A stretch of 64,000 nt of DNA from Salipiger sp. H15 (GTDB taxonomy: Bacteria; Pseudomonadota; Alphaproteobacteria; Rhodobacterales; Rhodobacteraceae): positions 62,001 through 126,000 of the forward strand of contig NZ_CP123390.1 of NCBI RefSeq assembly GCF_040409955.1, given 5' to 3'. Below, one piece after another: positions 52,535 to 61,297 of the stretch (positions within the stretch are counted from its first letter, which is position 1; every line of letters starts with the position of its first letter). Position numbers and translations under genes: made by a program. The notes under the pieces were generated by a model. That model did no database searches and had not been told where the DNA came from. It saw only the letters and a program-made list of their open reading frames with translations.

Positions 52535-52790
52535 GAACAGATCGCCATCGCCGAAACCTGCCTGAAGGCTGCGCATGATGGCAGCCACAGTTTCCCAGAG
52601 ATTGTAGAAAGGCCGATCTACGCGGGCTTTGCGAGCTAGACTGTGGACTACCGCTGCAACAGCCAGACCTTCTAGCTGCCCTCAGGCGAAAGCTTCGCGC
52701 TGGAAATGCAACCTTCTGATGGGGCCGTCGCGACGGATTTCGACGCGGGCCACATCGCGGAACGGGTATGCTGGTTGACCTCTCCAATGG
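52535..52790 (+). pseudogene. DUF1398-like gene with two in-frame TAG codons, truncated
   Basis: The frame reads EQIAIAETCLKAAHDGSHSF, PEIVERPIYAGFAS, stop (TAG 52637-52639), TVDYRCNSQTF, stop (TAG 52673-52675), LPSGESFALEMQPSDGAVAT and FDAGHIAERV. This follows the DUF1398 pattern (FPE-V-x5-AGF-x-x-Y-x-VDYRR then TYYLPDGES). Both stops fall where the family has Tyr. There is no in-frame start, and the C-terminal third is missing. Confidence 0.75.
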
Positions 52791-52870
52791 GGTTGGAGCA
52801 GCGCAGCTTTGACCAGGATGCACCGGCCGCGCTTGCTCATGCGCGGCCGGTTCTGGTCTCTTGCAGTTGC

Positions 52871-53326
52871 TCAGGCTGCCGCACCGAGCAGGTCGATGCC
52901 GTGCCGCTCCATGGCTGCACCGAGCCGTGCAGAATCGGGCTCTGCCTGCGGTTCGCTGGTGCCGGCCTCGCGGAAGAAGGCGATCATGGACGGCTCGATA
53001 AGCACGAGCATTTTCACCGGCATGTCGCCCTCGTTGCTGTAGTTGTGCGCCTTGCGGGATGCGACCGTGATCGCGTCGCCCGGTTTCGCCACGGTGACGG
53101 ATGGCGGGTGCCCTGCTTCTGAGAAGTCCCGGACCGTCAATTCGCCCGAGAGGATATAGAACATCTCGGCGGAGGCGTGGCTGTGCGGCGGTGTGCCCGA
53201 TCCCGGCGGCACGTCTACCTCGATCAGTTCGACATCCGTTGTCGGCAGTCCGCCGAGGAAGCGGATGCGGTCTCCAACGACCCAGATCGCGTCGGCGTCG
53301 GTGGAGGCATTTCGGTCAAGCTTCAT
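52871..53326 (-). CDS. Cupin-domain protein, cytoplasmic
   Basis: A 151-residue single cupin: GSGTPPHSHASAEMFYILSG has the first metal motif (His, His, Glu), and VASRKAHNYSN the last His. No signal peptide. ATG 53326 is chosen for AAAGGA eight bases ahead; 53335 and 53353 are alternatives. The gene overlaps the end of the tetR-type gene by 11 bases, so the two form an operon. Confidence 0.88.
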   Translation of the reverse strand: MKLDRNASTDADAIWVVGDRIRFLGGLPTTDVELIEVDVPPGSGTPPHSHASAEMFYILSGELTVRDFSEAGHPPSVTVAKPGDAITVASRKAHNYSNEGDMPVKMLVLIEPSMIAFFREAGTSEPQAEPDSARLGAAMERHGIDLLGAAA

Positions 53327-53957
53327 CGCGTTCATCCTTTCGCTGCGATGCAATGTCCGCCCTGACGTCGCCCTTTGTGACCGCGGACAGGATCACCTCG
53401 AGCGCCCAAGACGCGGCCTCCCCGGCTTGGGCACCGGAAAGACCGCCATAATCCTTCAGGACCTCCCATGCGGAGGCTGAATAGAGCAGATGCGCCAGGG
53501 CCGTGACCTTGCGGGCCTCTTCCGGCGCCAGGGACGCGCAGACAGGCGCGAGGGCATTGGCGAAGTGGATACGCCGGGCCTCCACGGTGCCCATGCGCAT
53601 TTCGCGCCCGGTCCGCGTATGAAGCGCGGCGCGCATGGCGGCCTCGTGGTCATCGAAGAGCGGGAAAGCGTGCTGTGGGCCATCCAGGACGTCGCGAGGC
53701 GCGCGCGGCGACACGGAGGCGCCGATCCTTGCGTTCAGCCACGGCCAGAATGCAGCGAAAAGCTCTTCCTTTGTCGAGAAGTGGCGGAAGACCGTCCGCT
53801 TCTGGACGCCTGCACGGCCCGCGATGGCATCCATCCCGATCTCGGAAGAATCCTCTGCGTCCTTCATCAGGTCGTAGAGCGCTTGCAGGATCGCCTCGCG
53901 CGTTGCCCTGGCTTTCTCGTCACGCAGAGGGCTGTTGTAGGTTCTGGTCGCCGTCAC
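53316..53957 (-). CDS. TetR-family repressor
   Basis: A 213-residue TetR-type protein: the helix-turn-helix at residues about 40-60 reads IGMDAIAGRAGVQKRTVFRH followed by FSTKEELFAAFW, and the C-terminal ligand domain is TetR_C-like. GTG 53957 has GGAG seven bases ahead; GTG 53981 is an alternative. The region upstream has two inverted repeats suited to autoregulation. Co-transcribed with the cupin gene. Confidence 0.92.
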   Translation of the reverse strand: MTATRTYNSPLRDEKARATREAILQALYDLMKDAEDSSEIGMDAIAGRAGVQKRTVFRHFSTKEELFAAFWPWLNARIGASVSPRAPRDVLDGPQHAFPLFDDHEAAMRAALHTRTGREMRMGTVEARRIHFANALAPVCASLAPEEARKVTALAHLLYSASAWEVLKDYGGLSGAQAGEAASWALEVILSAVTKGDVRADIASQRKDERDEA

Positions 53958-53997
53958 CCTGAGTCTCCGAATTGATGACACTACTTGTGACGCAAAT

Positions 53998-54012
53998 TTG
54001 ACCTATGGTCAA
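53998..54012. promoter_or_regulatory. Candidate TetR operator 1
   Basis: TTGACC-TAT-GGTCAA, a 6-3-6 perfect inverted repeat 41 bases upstream of the chosen start of the repressor gene. The left arm also resembles a -35 box. Confidence 0.55.
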
Positions 54013-54016
54013 TCAA

Positions 54017-54033
54017 TGTCATTAATGATGACA
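54017..54033. promoter_or_regulatory. Candidate TetR operator 2
   Basis: TGTCAT-TAATG-ATGACA, a 6-5-6 perfect inverted repeat. The half-site ATGACACTA recurs at about 53975 and 54028, so the region holds repeated copies of one element. Confidence 0.5.
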
Positions 54034-54278
54034 CTAATTTCGCCAACTACGCTTCATTGACTTGGTCGACTCTGAGCAAGAGTCCGCTTTTGCGCGCTCC
54101 AGGCCTTGTCTCTGCGCGTAGGGAGAACCGCCTTCGAAAAGCTGAGGCCCCCTAGCGCAGTGGGCGTAGCGATGGCCTGCAGTCCGCGCGTCGTACCCGT
54201 GTAAGGTCAAAGTTGCTGGCCGAACGTCCGACAGCTTCGGGCTGGCCATGAACGCCTGTCGCGCCCGAGACAAAGATG

Positions 54279-56237
54279 TCAGTCCGGGAGGCCCGCGATC
54301 CTCATGCCTTCCCTCCACCGATCCCGGTCGACGTCGCGCTGGATGGGGTAGTGCGCGATGAGCTTCGTTGCGCTCATCCGGCGGTCGATCTCGCGGATCC
54401 GGGCCACCATGCGCCGCGCCTCCTCGATGTCGCCGAGAAAGGCCCTGCTCGCGGCCAGGATGCACGAGGCGATGAGGTAGCTCGGGCGGTTCCGGGCCGA
54501 GCGTTCCGCCCACCTTGCAGCATCGGCGTAGTCGCCCGCCACGAAATGCGCGTAGCCCTTGGCGGCGTACATCATCGCGGTTTCGGGATCGTAAGGGTTC
54601 AGGCGCATCCCGCGCGCCACGTGGTCGAGCGCGATCTCCGCCCGGCCCAGCCAGCCGTTGATCCAACCGCTGAACAGCCAGGCATTGGCGAGGTTGGGGT
54701 TGAGCTCCAGCGCCCGGGTAACCAGATCGTCGCCGTGCGAGACCTCGTTGGCGACTAAGGCCATGCCGATCCCCGCGGTTGCCAGTGCGACCGCATCGTC
54801 CCGGCCATGGTCGATGGCGCGCCCGGCCGCCTGCCGCGTCGCCGCGATCAGCGCCGGAAGATCGGTGACCCAGCCGCAGGCCTTCTGCTGCGAATAGCAG
54901 CGCGCCTCCAGCCCGTAGGCAGAGGCGAAGCCGGGGTCTTTCGCGGTCGCGGTGCGGAACGCGCTTATCGCTTCGAGATTGCCCTCGCGGGTCCAGCGGT
55001 GCAGGGCGGCAAGGCCGCGCAGGTAGACATCGTAGGCGTCGAGATGCCCGGTGAGCTTGGCCCGGGCGCGTTCGATCTCGGCCTGCTCGAGCCGCGGCGC
55101 CACCGCTCCGACGACGCGCGCGGTGACCCGGTCCTGCAGGTCGAAGACATTCTCGAGCCCACCCTCGAAGGTCTCGGCCCAGAGCAGCCCACCGCTTGCG
55201 GCGTCGACCAGACGGCCGGCGATCCGCATTCGATCGCCGCCGCGCCGGACGCTGCCCGAGAGGATGTAGCGCACCCCAAGGGTCTGGCCGATCCGCGTCA
55301 CGTCCTCCTGCTCGCCACGCCAGGTGAAGCTCGAGCTGCGCGAGATGACGAAGAGCCAGCGCACCCGAGACAGCGCCCCGATGATCTCCTCGACCACCCC
55401 GTCGGCGAAATAGGCCTGTTCGGCTTCAGTCCCGGAAACGTCGAAGGCGAGCACGGCGATGGAGGGCCGCGCCGGCTTGTGCGGCGGGGTCGCGGGATCG
55501 GCCTGCCGCAGCGGGTGCTTGCTGACTTCGTCGACCACCGCCAGCGTCTGCGGCTCGGGCGCGACGCCGAGCTCATCCCGCAGGGCGGCGCGCAGGGTCT
55601 CGAACCTGCGCAGCGCGCCGCAGCGGTCGCCCTTGCGGGCAAGGCAGGTCATGATCGTCCTGCACGCATCCTCGCGCAGGGGGTCCATGGCTTCGAGCCG
55701 GAGGGCGGCCCCGAGCGCCCGGTCCGCGTCGCCCGTTTCCAGGGCGCCCGCCATCACCCGCCCGGCCGCCTGCTCGGCAAGGCGTCCGAAGCGCCGCCGC
55801 TCCGTGGCGAGCCAGTCCTCGAAGGCGGGATCGCGCACCGCGCAGCCCTCGAGCAACCCGCCGCGATAGAGCGCGAGCGCACGCTCCGCAGCGGCTTCGG
55901 AGCCCTCGGCGCAGTGCCGCTCGAAGGCGAGAGCGTCGATGTCCACCGCGACCGGGTCGAGGTGCACGCTGTGCCTGTCCGAGCAGAGCGCGTCCCGGGC
56001 GGATCTTAGCGCCTCCCTCAGATGCCCGAGCGCGTGCTTGAGGCTGTCGCGGGCGTGCAGCTCGTCGCGATCGCTCCACAACAGGGCCGCAAGCCGCTCG
56101 CGCGGGATGGGCGTGCCGGACGCCAGCGCCAGCACCGCGAGCAGGCCCTGCTCCTTCTGCCCGAGGGACGCCACCGGATCGCTCGCCGACGGGGTGATCC
56201 GGCAATCCCCCAGGAGCGAAATCGACACCGTGGCCAC
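54279..56237 (-). CDS. SARP-type regulator with TolB-like and TPR regions (2)
   Basis: About 652 residues. Winged helix at the N-terminus (ATVSISLLGDCRITPSASDP), BTAD domain (residues about 95-240, DRALGAALRLEAMDPLREDA), TolB-like segment (SIAVLAFDVSGTEAEQAYFA, then LGVRYILSGSVRRGGDRMRI) and TPRs to the end. GTG 56237 has GGGAG six bases ahead; GTG 56252 is the alternative. Divergent from the secreted HExxH protein gene, 161 bases away. It shares its architecture with the proteins at 48433 and at the right edge. Confidence 0.9.
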   Translation of the reverse strand: MATVSISLLGDCRITPSASDPVASLGQKEQGLLAVLALASGTPIPRERLAALLWSDRDELHARDSLKHALGHLREALRSARDALCSDRHSVHLDPVAVDIDALAFERHCAEGSEAAAERALALYRGGLLEGCAVRDPAFEDWLATERRRFGRLAEQAAGRVMAGALETGDADRALGAALRLEAMDPLREDACRTIMTCLARKGDRCGALRRFETLRAALRDELGVAPEPQTLAVVDEVSKHPLRQADPATPPHKPARPSIAVLAFDVSGTEAEQAYFADGVVEEIIGALSRVRWLFVISRSSSFTWRGEQEDVTRIGQTLGVRYILSGSVRRGGDRMRIAGRLVDAASGGLLWAETFEGGLENVFDLQDRVTARVVGAVAPRLEQAEIERARAKLTGHLDAYDVYLRGLAALHRWTREGNLEAISAFRTATAKDPGFASAYGLEARCYSQQKACGWVTDLPALIAATRQAAGRAIDHGRDDAVALATAGIGMALVANEVSHGDDLVTRALELNPNLANAWLFSGWINGWLGRAEIALDHVARGMRLNPYDPETAMMYAAKGYAHFVAGDYADAARWAERSARNRPSYLIASCILAASRAFLGDIEEARRMVARIREIDRRMSATKLIAHYPIQRDVDRDRWREGMRIAGLPD

Positions 56238-56398
56238 TTCGCTCTCCCACACTCATCTACGGTCAGCGGAATTGAACCACATTTCCCGCGAGTTCGCGAC
56301 GATTTCCCGCTTTCTTCCCGCGCCTGCCTCCGACCAATCCCGCCCGCGTCCCGGCCGATCCCTACGCTTCCCGCCAGCAGATGCGGAGGAGGTTCGCG

Positions 56399-57001
56399 AT
56401 GACCGACAGCACCGGGAGGGCTCCCCGAAAGAGCCCATGTCCGTCTCCAAAGGTGGGCGTGATGTCACGTCTGGCCGGGACCCTCCTGAGGCCATGTGCC
56501 AGTCTCGTTCTGAGCATGCTCATTCTTTCGCCCCAGGAGGCTGGCGCCGATGCTGATGCTCTGGAGTGGCGGCACTCTGCAACGGTCTCCGTGCTCGTCG
56601 AGACCCTCGAGACCTGGCTCGATGCCCGCGCGCCCTGGCCCAGGAAGGCGACAGAACCGGACGTCCGCCTGATCAGCCAGGCCAGTGCCGATGCCAGATC
56701 AAGACCGCGCTTCGCCGGAACCGGCCCGACACGGGGTCTCTACGATGCGGAGACGGACACGATCTACCTCGTTCGGCCGTGGGACCGCCGGGACCCTGTG
56801 GACGTCAGCATCCTGCTTCACGAGATCGTCCATCACCGGCAGGACGGCGCCCAGCACTGGGTCTGCCCCGAGGCACAGGAACTCTCCGCATACAGGTTGC
56901 AGGATGCCTGGCTCGCCGAACTGGGACTGCGGGCCGACGTCAACTGGATCGCCATCGTGCTTGCCGCCGGATGCTCGCCTCACGACGTGCATCCCGACTG
57001 A
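56399..57001 (+). CDS. Secreted protein with HExxH motif (DUF6647-like)
   Basis: A 200-residue protein with a hydrophobic export segment (residues 25-45) and a compact domain ending in HEIVHH (141-146), then CPEAQELSAYRLQDAWL, where a Glu could be the third zinc ligand. This is the pattern of a small zincin-like metallopeptidase; I believe the family is DUF6647. GGAGGAGG precedes ATG 56399; an inner ATG at 56462 would give a tighter signal peptide. Activity is not established. Confidence 0.75.
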   Translation: MTDSTGRAPRKSPCPSPKVGVMSRLAGTLLRPCASLVLSMLILSPQEAGADADALEWRHSATVSVLVETLETWLDARAPWPRKATEPDVRLISQASADARSRPRFAGTGPTRGLYDAETDTIYLVRPWDRRDPVDVSILLHEIVHHRQDGAQHWVCPEAQELSAYRLQDAWLAELGLRADVNWIAIVLAAGCSPHDVHPD

Positions 57002-57503
57002 CTTCATCGGATCGCCGCAAAGGGCGCCGACTTCGGTGGACTTGGCACGGAAAGGCGACCAACGTTTCCATGCGGCGACGATATGAAGAGCTCTCGTCAG
57101 TGACCTGCAGGTCGATAGCGGATCATCTGGCACAGTCTGCGGTCTGCAATCGGCCAGTGATTTCGCAGGCTCGGAGCAGAACAATCGACTGCAGCGAGGG
57201 CTGAGAATCAAATTCCTATGCGCCCAGAGACAAAGGTTTGAACCAATGGTACAGTGGTCTCGCGCACTCCCTCTCTGCACTCGATAAATCCAAGGTCCGC
57301 AGTTTGCTTTCCACCAATGCGCAGGAGATACCAAGCGAGATCTTGGTGAAATAGGATTTCAAAAGAATCCTCCGCCATGTGCTGGGGACGTGGTATTGAT
57401 CAACGGCGCGACGGACGGAAAAATCAGGTTGAGCCTACGAAATGTTTCCGCGTTGTTTCCCACACAATTCGCCGCCGCAGATGCTCTATTCAAGGAGATA
57501 ACA
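57002..57503. other. Intergenic region with a short relic
   Basis: No gene. A minus-strand stretch near 57015-57085 reads AAWKRWSPFRAKSTEVGALC, of the same decayed style as the relics at 26.7 and 47.6 kb. Confidence 0.4.
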
Positions 57504-58490
57504 ATGCGTCGGCATGTTTTAGAAAGATGCTCACGTCGATCCGCCCTTTCCCTCGTCGGAGCCTCATTGGCGGCACCAGCGCTTGGCCAGACACCCTGCG
57601 GCTTTCCCCTTCAGGATCATGTCCAAGGGCCACGCGTGTGGCTGAACATGGATCAGGAGGAACTAGATGCCGCTTACCGGCAGGAGGTCTACCAGCCGCA
57701 CATAGAAGAGGTGACAAGCAGGCTGTCAGTGGCAAGTTATGATCTGCGTACCAGAAAGGGATACCCACAGCGCGCGGAGTACGGGCAGAACCCGGATGAG
57801 GCACTAGATATTTACAAGGCGGATGCTTCAAATGCGCCCGTGTTCGTCTTCATCCATGGAGGGACATGGCGTGGCCTCGATGCGGCGAAGTCCGGCTTCG
57901 CCGCCGAGCTCTTTATTGACCGCGGCATTCAGTTCGTTGCGCTCGATTTTTCGGACGTCCGAAGACTTGATGGGGACCTTGGGAGACTTGCGGGTCAGGT
58001 CAGGCGTGCGATCGCTTGGGTGGTTCACAATGCGCAGAGCTTCGGTGGGGATCCGGAGAAAGTTTACATTGGGGGGCATTCCTCCGGAGGACACTTAGCC
58101 GCGGTGGTTTTGACGACCGATTGGACCGAATTCGGTCTGCCCTCCGATGCGGTGAAGGGCGGGCTGTGCATGAGCGGCATGTACGATCTCGCTCCAGTCC
58201 GCTTGTCCTGGCGAAGAAATTACATTGCATTCACGGACGAGATGGAACAGGACATGAGCCCCCAGCGACACCTCGATCGAATAACAGCTCCCGTCATCGT
58301 GTCATTTGGCACCCTTGAAACACCGGAGTTTCAAAGGCAGGCGAAAGACTTCGCGGCGGCACTCACCTCTGCGGGCAAAGCCGCAACCCTTTTGGTTGGG
58401 CCCTATCTCTACCATCAGGACACTTGGGAGACCCTCGGAAACCCCTACGGCATGAATGGTCGGGCAGCGCTCGCCATGATTGGCGGGTAG
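57504..58490 (+). CDS. Tat-exported alpha/beta hydrolase (esterase, HSL-like)
   Basis: A 328-residue esterase. The N-terminus SRRSALSLVGASLAAPALG is a twin-arginine-type signal. Catalytic features: oxyanion HGGTW (117-121) and Ser192 in GHSSGG; a C-terminal His lies in the YLYHQDTWE region. AAGGAG just ahead of ATG 57504 selects this start over an upstream in-frame one at 57390. Similar to arylformamidase/carboxylesterase-like hydrolases. The base composition is lower in GC than neighbours, suggesting separate acquisition. Confidence 0.88.
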   Translation: MRRHVLERCSRRSALSLVGASLAAPALGQTPCGFPLQDHVQGPRVWLNMDQEELDAAYRQEVYQPHIEEVTSRLSVASYDLRTRKGYPQRAEYGQNPDEALDIYKADASNAPVFVFIHGGTWRGLDAAKSGFAAELFIDRGIQFVALDFSDVRRLDGDLGRLAGQVRRAIAWVVHNAQSFGGDPEKVYIGGHSSGGHLAAVVLTTDWTEFGLPSDAVKGGLCMSGMYDLAPVRLSWRRNYIAFTDEMEQDMSPQRHLDRITAPVIVSFGTLETPEFQRQAKDFAAALTSAGKAATLLVGPYLYHQDTWETLGNPYGMNGRAALAMIGG

Positions 58491-58645
58491 AGAAACTAAG
58501 TCAGATCCACATTAAAATTTGAGGCCGGCACGTGACGCCTTTGGAGCATTGACCAAGCATAGCGAAGGGTTATACCACTCAAGTTTGTTAAGGACCTCCA
58601 CGGTAATACTTCCAAAACTTTCAAGTACATTTCTGAAGGTGCTGT

Positions 58646-59329
58646 ATGAAGAGTGATTTATTAATCGATTTAGGCTCATTGAAACTTCCAAGTGAGCAAA
58701 TCATCGCGCTAAGTATCATCTCCGCATTTCTGGTCTGGCATATAGCGAAACTTCTCAGGAAGCCGCATTTTCGTCCATCGCGACAACGCAATCCAAACCG
58801 AAACTGGCTTCAAAACAGACACCGGACTTCCAACCCAGAACGACCTTATTTTGAATCAAGAGACCTCTCGAATCCACAGGCCCAGCTCGAGGCTATTTCC
58901 AAAGTGAGCTTTGAGAAGCGTCGATTACTGAACAAGGCAGAGTATGAAGTGCTACAGGTTTTGGACCGGGTCGTTGCAGAAGGCGGCCAAATGCATAGAA
59001 TTATGGCGCAAACCAGTCTGGGCGAGCTGATCCAACCAAGACCGTCGTCAGCGACCGAACAGCTGAGGAAAGATGCCCACGCCTCAATCAATTCAAAGCG
59101 GTTGGATTTTGCAATAATTGATAGATTTGGCCTTCTAACCGCGGCCGTCGAGGTGCAGGGCAGCGGCCACTATCACCAGAAGACATTTCTTCGGGATGCG
59201 GTGAAACGAGAGGCCCTTAGACGTGCAGGAGTTGAGCTTATAGAAGTCCACCGTTCCTGGAATAAGGAGGATATCGAAGTTCAAGTGCGGCGGGCTTTGG
59301 GATCAAAGGCGCCTGAGCCTTCTACCTAG
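58646..59329 (+). CDS. DUF2726 protein, membrane-anchored nuclease-fold
   Basis: A 227-residue protein: one N-terminal helix (IIALSIISAFLVWHIAKLL), a basic linker, then the DUF2726 domain with RLDFAIIDRFGLLTAAVEVQ. The D-x(n)-E-x-Q arrangement, with a following His and Lys, is reminiscent of PD-(D/E)XK nuclease folds. Function unknown. The gene is AT-richer than its surroundings, pointing to horizontal transfer. Confidence 0.85.
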   Translation: MKSDLLIDLGSLKLPSEQIIALSIISAFLVWHIAKLLRKPHFRPSRQRNPNRNWLQNRHRTSNPERPYFESRDLSNPQAQLEAISKVSFEKRRLLNKAEYEVLQVLDRVVAEGGQMHRIMAQTSLGELIQPRPSSATEQLRKDAHASINSKRLDFAIIDRFGLLTAAVEVQGSGHYHQKTFLRDAVKREALRRAGVELIEVHRSWNKEDIEVQVRRALGSKAPEPST

Positions 59330-59724
59330 AGCCAAAGGTCGCAGTATTCTCGAAGATCTTCAAATTGACGGATTGAGGGATATGGACGCCTCCGTGGGAG
59401 CGGAGCATTTTCAGGACTCAACCCGTCCAACCGCCTCAGACCAATACCCCAACTCATCCAGGCCGGGGTGTGGATCCAAGAGCAGAACTAAGCCCCCGGG
59501 TGCAGTGCCGGGGTATCCTACTCAGGTCAGCCCTACACCGCTGGTCACGCCAAGCTTGGGCCGCCTCGAAGCAGCATCTGGCGGTCGGGCAGAAGCGGCG
59601 AAGCGTCAGCTATGCGACGGGCACGAAGGGCGCTGAGCCGACCCTAGCCGGGTTCTGCCTGAATGGAAGCTTGCGGACGCTGGGTCTGGCGACCACAGCG
59701 GTCTCCAGACCCAGATAGCTGCCG
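59330..59724. other. Intergenic debris
   Basis: No gene. Frames here lack ribosome sites and recognisable domains. Confidence 0.35.
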
Positions 59725-59930
59725 GGCTACGCGCGCCGCCCTGCTCATGCAGGCCTCGGCATCGGTTTAGTCGATGTGATCCACACTCTGCTGGCCGTAG
59801 TAGGGGTATCGGCCATCGTCATGGCGTCTGCCCATGCCTTTCTAGCTGTAAAGTTGCTGGGCGCCGGATAACTGATCTACATCGGACTCCGCAGAATTTT
59901 CGGCCAGCCTGACAAATGCGGCACGCTGGC
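59725..59930 (+). pseudogene. LysE/RhtB-type exporter remnant
   Basis: One frame reads RRPAHAGLGIGLVDVIHTLL, AVVGVSAIVMASAHAFLAV, KLLGAG, stop (TAA), LIYIGLRRIFG. This is the middle of a LysE-family translocator, where the stop replaces the Tyr normally found in GAAYL-x-x-G. No N- or C-terminus is left. Confidence 0.7.
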
Positions 59931-59943
59931 GACGGAGCGATCG

Positions 59944-61065
59944 CTAGGCCGGGACTATCCCATAGTAAAGCGTGTAGGAACCTCCGCGCCCATTGATCCG
60001 CCCGGTGTCGAAGCGGAAGCCGATGCCCTCGAAGTTTCGGTTCTCCTCGCGGGCCGCCAAGCGAACCAGTTCCTTAGGACCTATCTGGCGAGTATTTTCG
60101 CCGATCTTTTTGTCGCCGAGAAGGTTCGAGACAGCATCACCGACTCCAGGCATTAGCGCGCCAAGCGCTGGACCTAGGATCGGGGCAATGATCGGGCCAA
60201 CGACCGGGATGAGTCCAAGGGCGGCGACGCCAATGGTATGGACGGCGAGCAAGGCCTTTTTGACATCGTCGCGATATTTATCCGGATCACCACCGGGTCC
60301 ATGTTCTACCAGAACGGTATCGAGCACCAGGCCATAGGGTTTACCGCGGTAGACCTCCATCGCGGGCACCATCGGGCGGGACTGTCCGTCGCGCATGTTG
60401 TCGTAGATTTGGGTTCGCTGGGTGGCGACATCATTGGCCGATGCGACGCTTATCACCGCGAAGGGAGAGTCGTCGCCCAGCCCATCGATCTTGTCGAAGC
60501 AATACATGCCCGTGTAGTGGATTACGATCCCCCTGAGGTCGATCGCGCCCAGATCGTCCCACCAGTATATGTCGCCGTGCTGGAAGCCGGTGGCGCGACC
60601 GCCATCAAAGTCTATCTCGTCAGTCATCGGGTAGCCTAGATAGGAATTCTCCCAGCCAAGCGCCTCCCATCTGTCGCGAATGGCCCCGTAGATCGCGTGC
60701 GCCCCGGTTCCGGGACTCCAGTAGATGGACTTGCCGCCCTCGAAGTGATTGTACCGTCCGCTACGATCAGGGGTCTCGGTCTCATCCGTCGCGGGCACCC
60801 CGAAATGTAAACCATTCATCTCGAGCCATTTCCTATAGATCGCACCATGAATCTCAAAGGCGCGCTTTGCCTTCTTGTTGTAGCAAATGCAGGACCCGTT
60901 CTTGAAGAACCAGACCTTGCCGATTTCCTTGTGATCAATGTTGCCCAGTCGCGCTGCCCCTCCCATGGCGTTGAATTTTTCCTCAATAGCGCGATCTCCC
61001 TCGTGAAACATCAACGGTTGGGGACCGGGTTGCTTGCCGATGATGTTCGGTCCAGCGTTTGGCAT
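59944..61065 (-). CDS. LGFP-repeat protein
   Basis: A 373-residue protein with at least three LGFP-type repeats in the first half (IEEKFNAMGGAARLGNIDH, IYRKWLEMNGLHFGVPATDE, IRDRWEALGWENSYLGYPMT), followed by a domain with a hydrophobic stretch (ALGLIPVVGPIIAPILGPAL). LGFP repeats are known from actinobacterial wall-associated proteins and some secreted hydrolases. No clear signal peptide. AGGAG precedes ATG 61065. The hydrophobic C-terminal part suggests membrane interaction. Role unknown. Confidence 0.8.
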   Translation of the reverse strand: MPNAGPNIIGKQPGPQPLMFHEGDRAIEEKFNAMGGAARLGNIDHKEIGKVWFFKNGSCICYNKKAKRAFEIHGAIYRKWLEMNGLHFGVPATDETETPDRSGRYNHFEGGKSIYWSPGTGAHAIYGAIRDRWEALGWENSYLGYPMTDEIDFDGGRATGFQHGDIYWWDDLGAIDLRGIVIHYTGMYCFDKIDGLGDDSPFAVISVASANDVATQRTQIYDNMRDGQSRPMVPAMEVYRGKPYGLVLDTVLVEHGPGGDPDKYRDDVKKALLAVHTIGVAALGLIPVVGPIIAPILGPALGALMPGVGDAVSNLLGDKKIGENTRQIGPKELVRLAAREENRNFEGIGFRFDTGRINGRGGSYTLYYGIVPA

Positions 61066-61297
61066 CGGGTTCTCCTGTGAGACAGTTGCAGCCAATAGAA
61101 GGGCGCCAGATCGAGCTAAGCACGTCTGCGGAAATGCCGAGAAATCTCTGTCCAAATGCAAGAGAATTGACTTCGCTCTGCGGCGGCCCTGATTTCAGAC
61201 TAGCCCGAAAGGCAGTGACTGGCGTCCACCAGATGGTGGAGAACTGTTGTGACTGGCACAGAGGGTGAGATCGGACATAAGTCGGTGTAGGGCTGTC

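Noticed and set aside
52535..52790. TAG recoding (Tyr or pyrrolysine insertion) in the DUF1398-like gene
   Set aside because: The frame also lacks a start and its C-terminal third, so ordinary decay explains it better; kept only as a curiosity in the findings.
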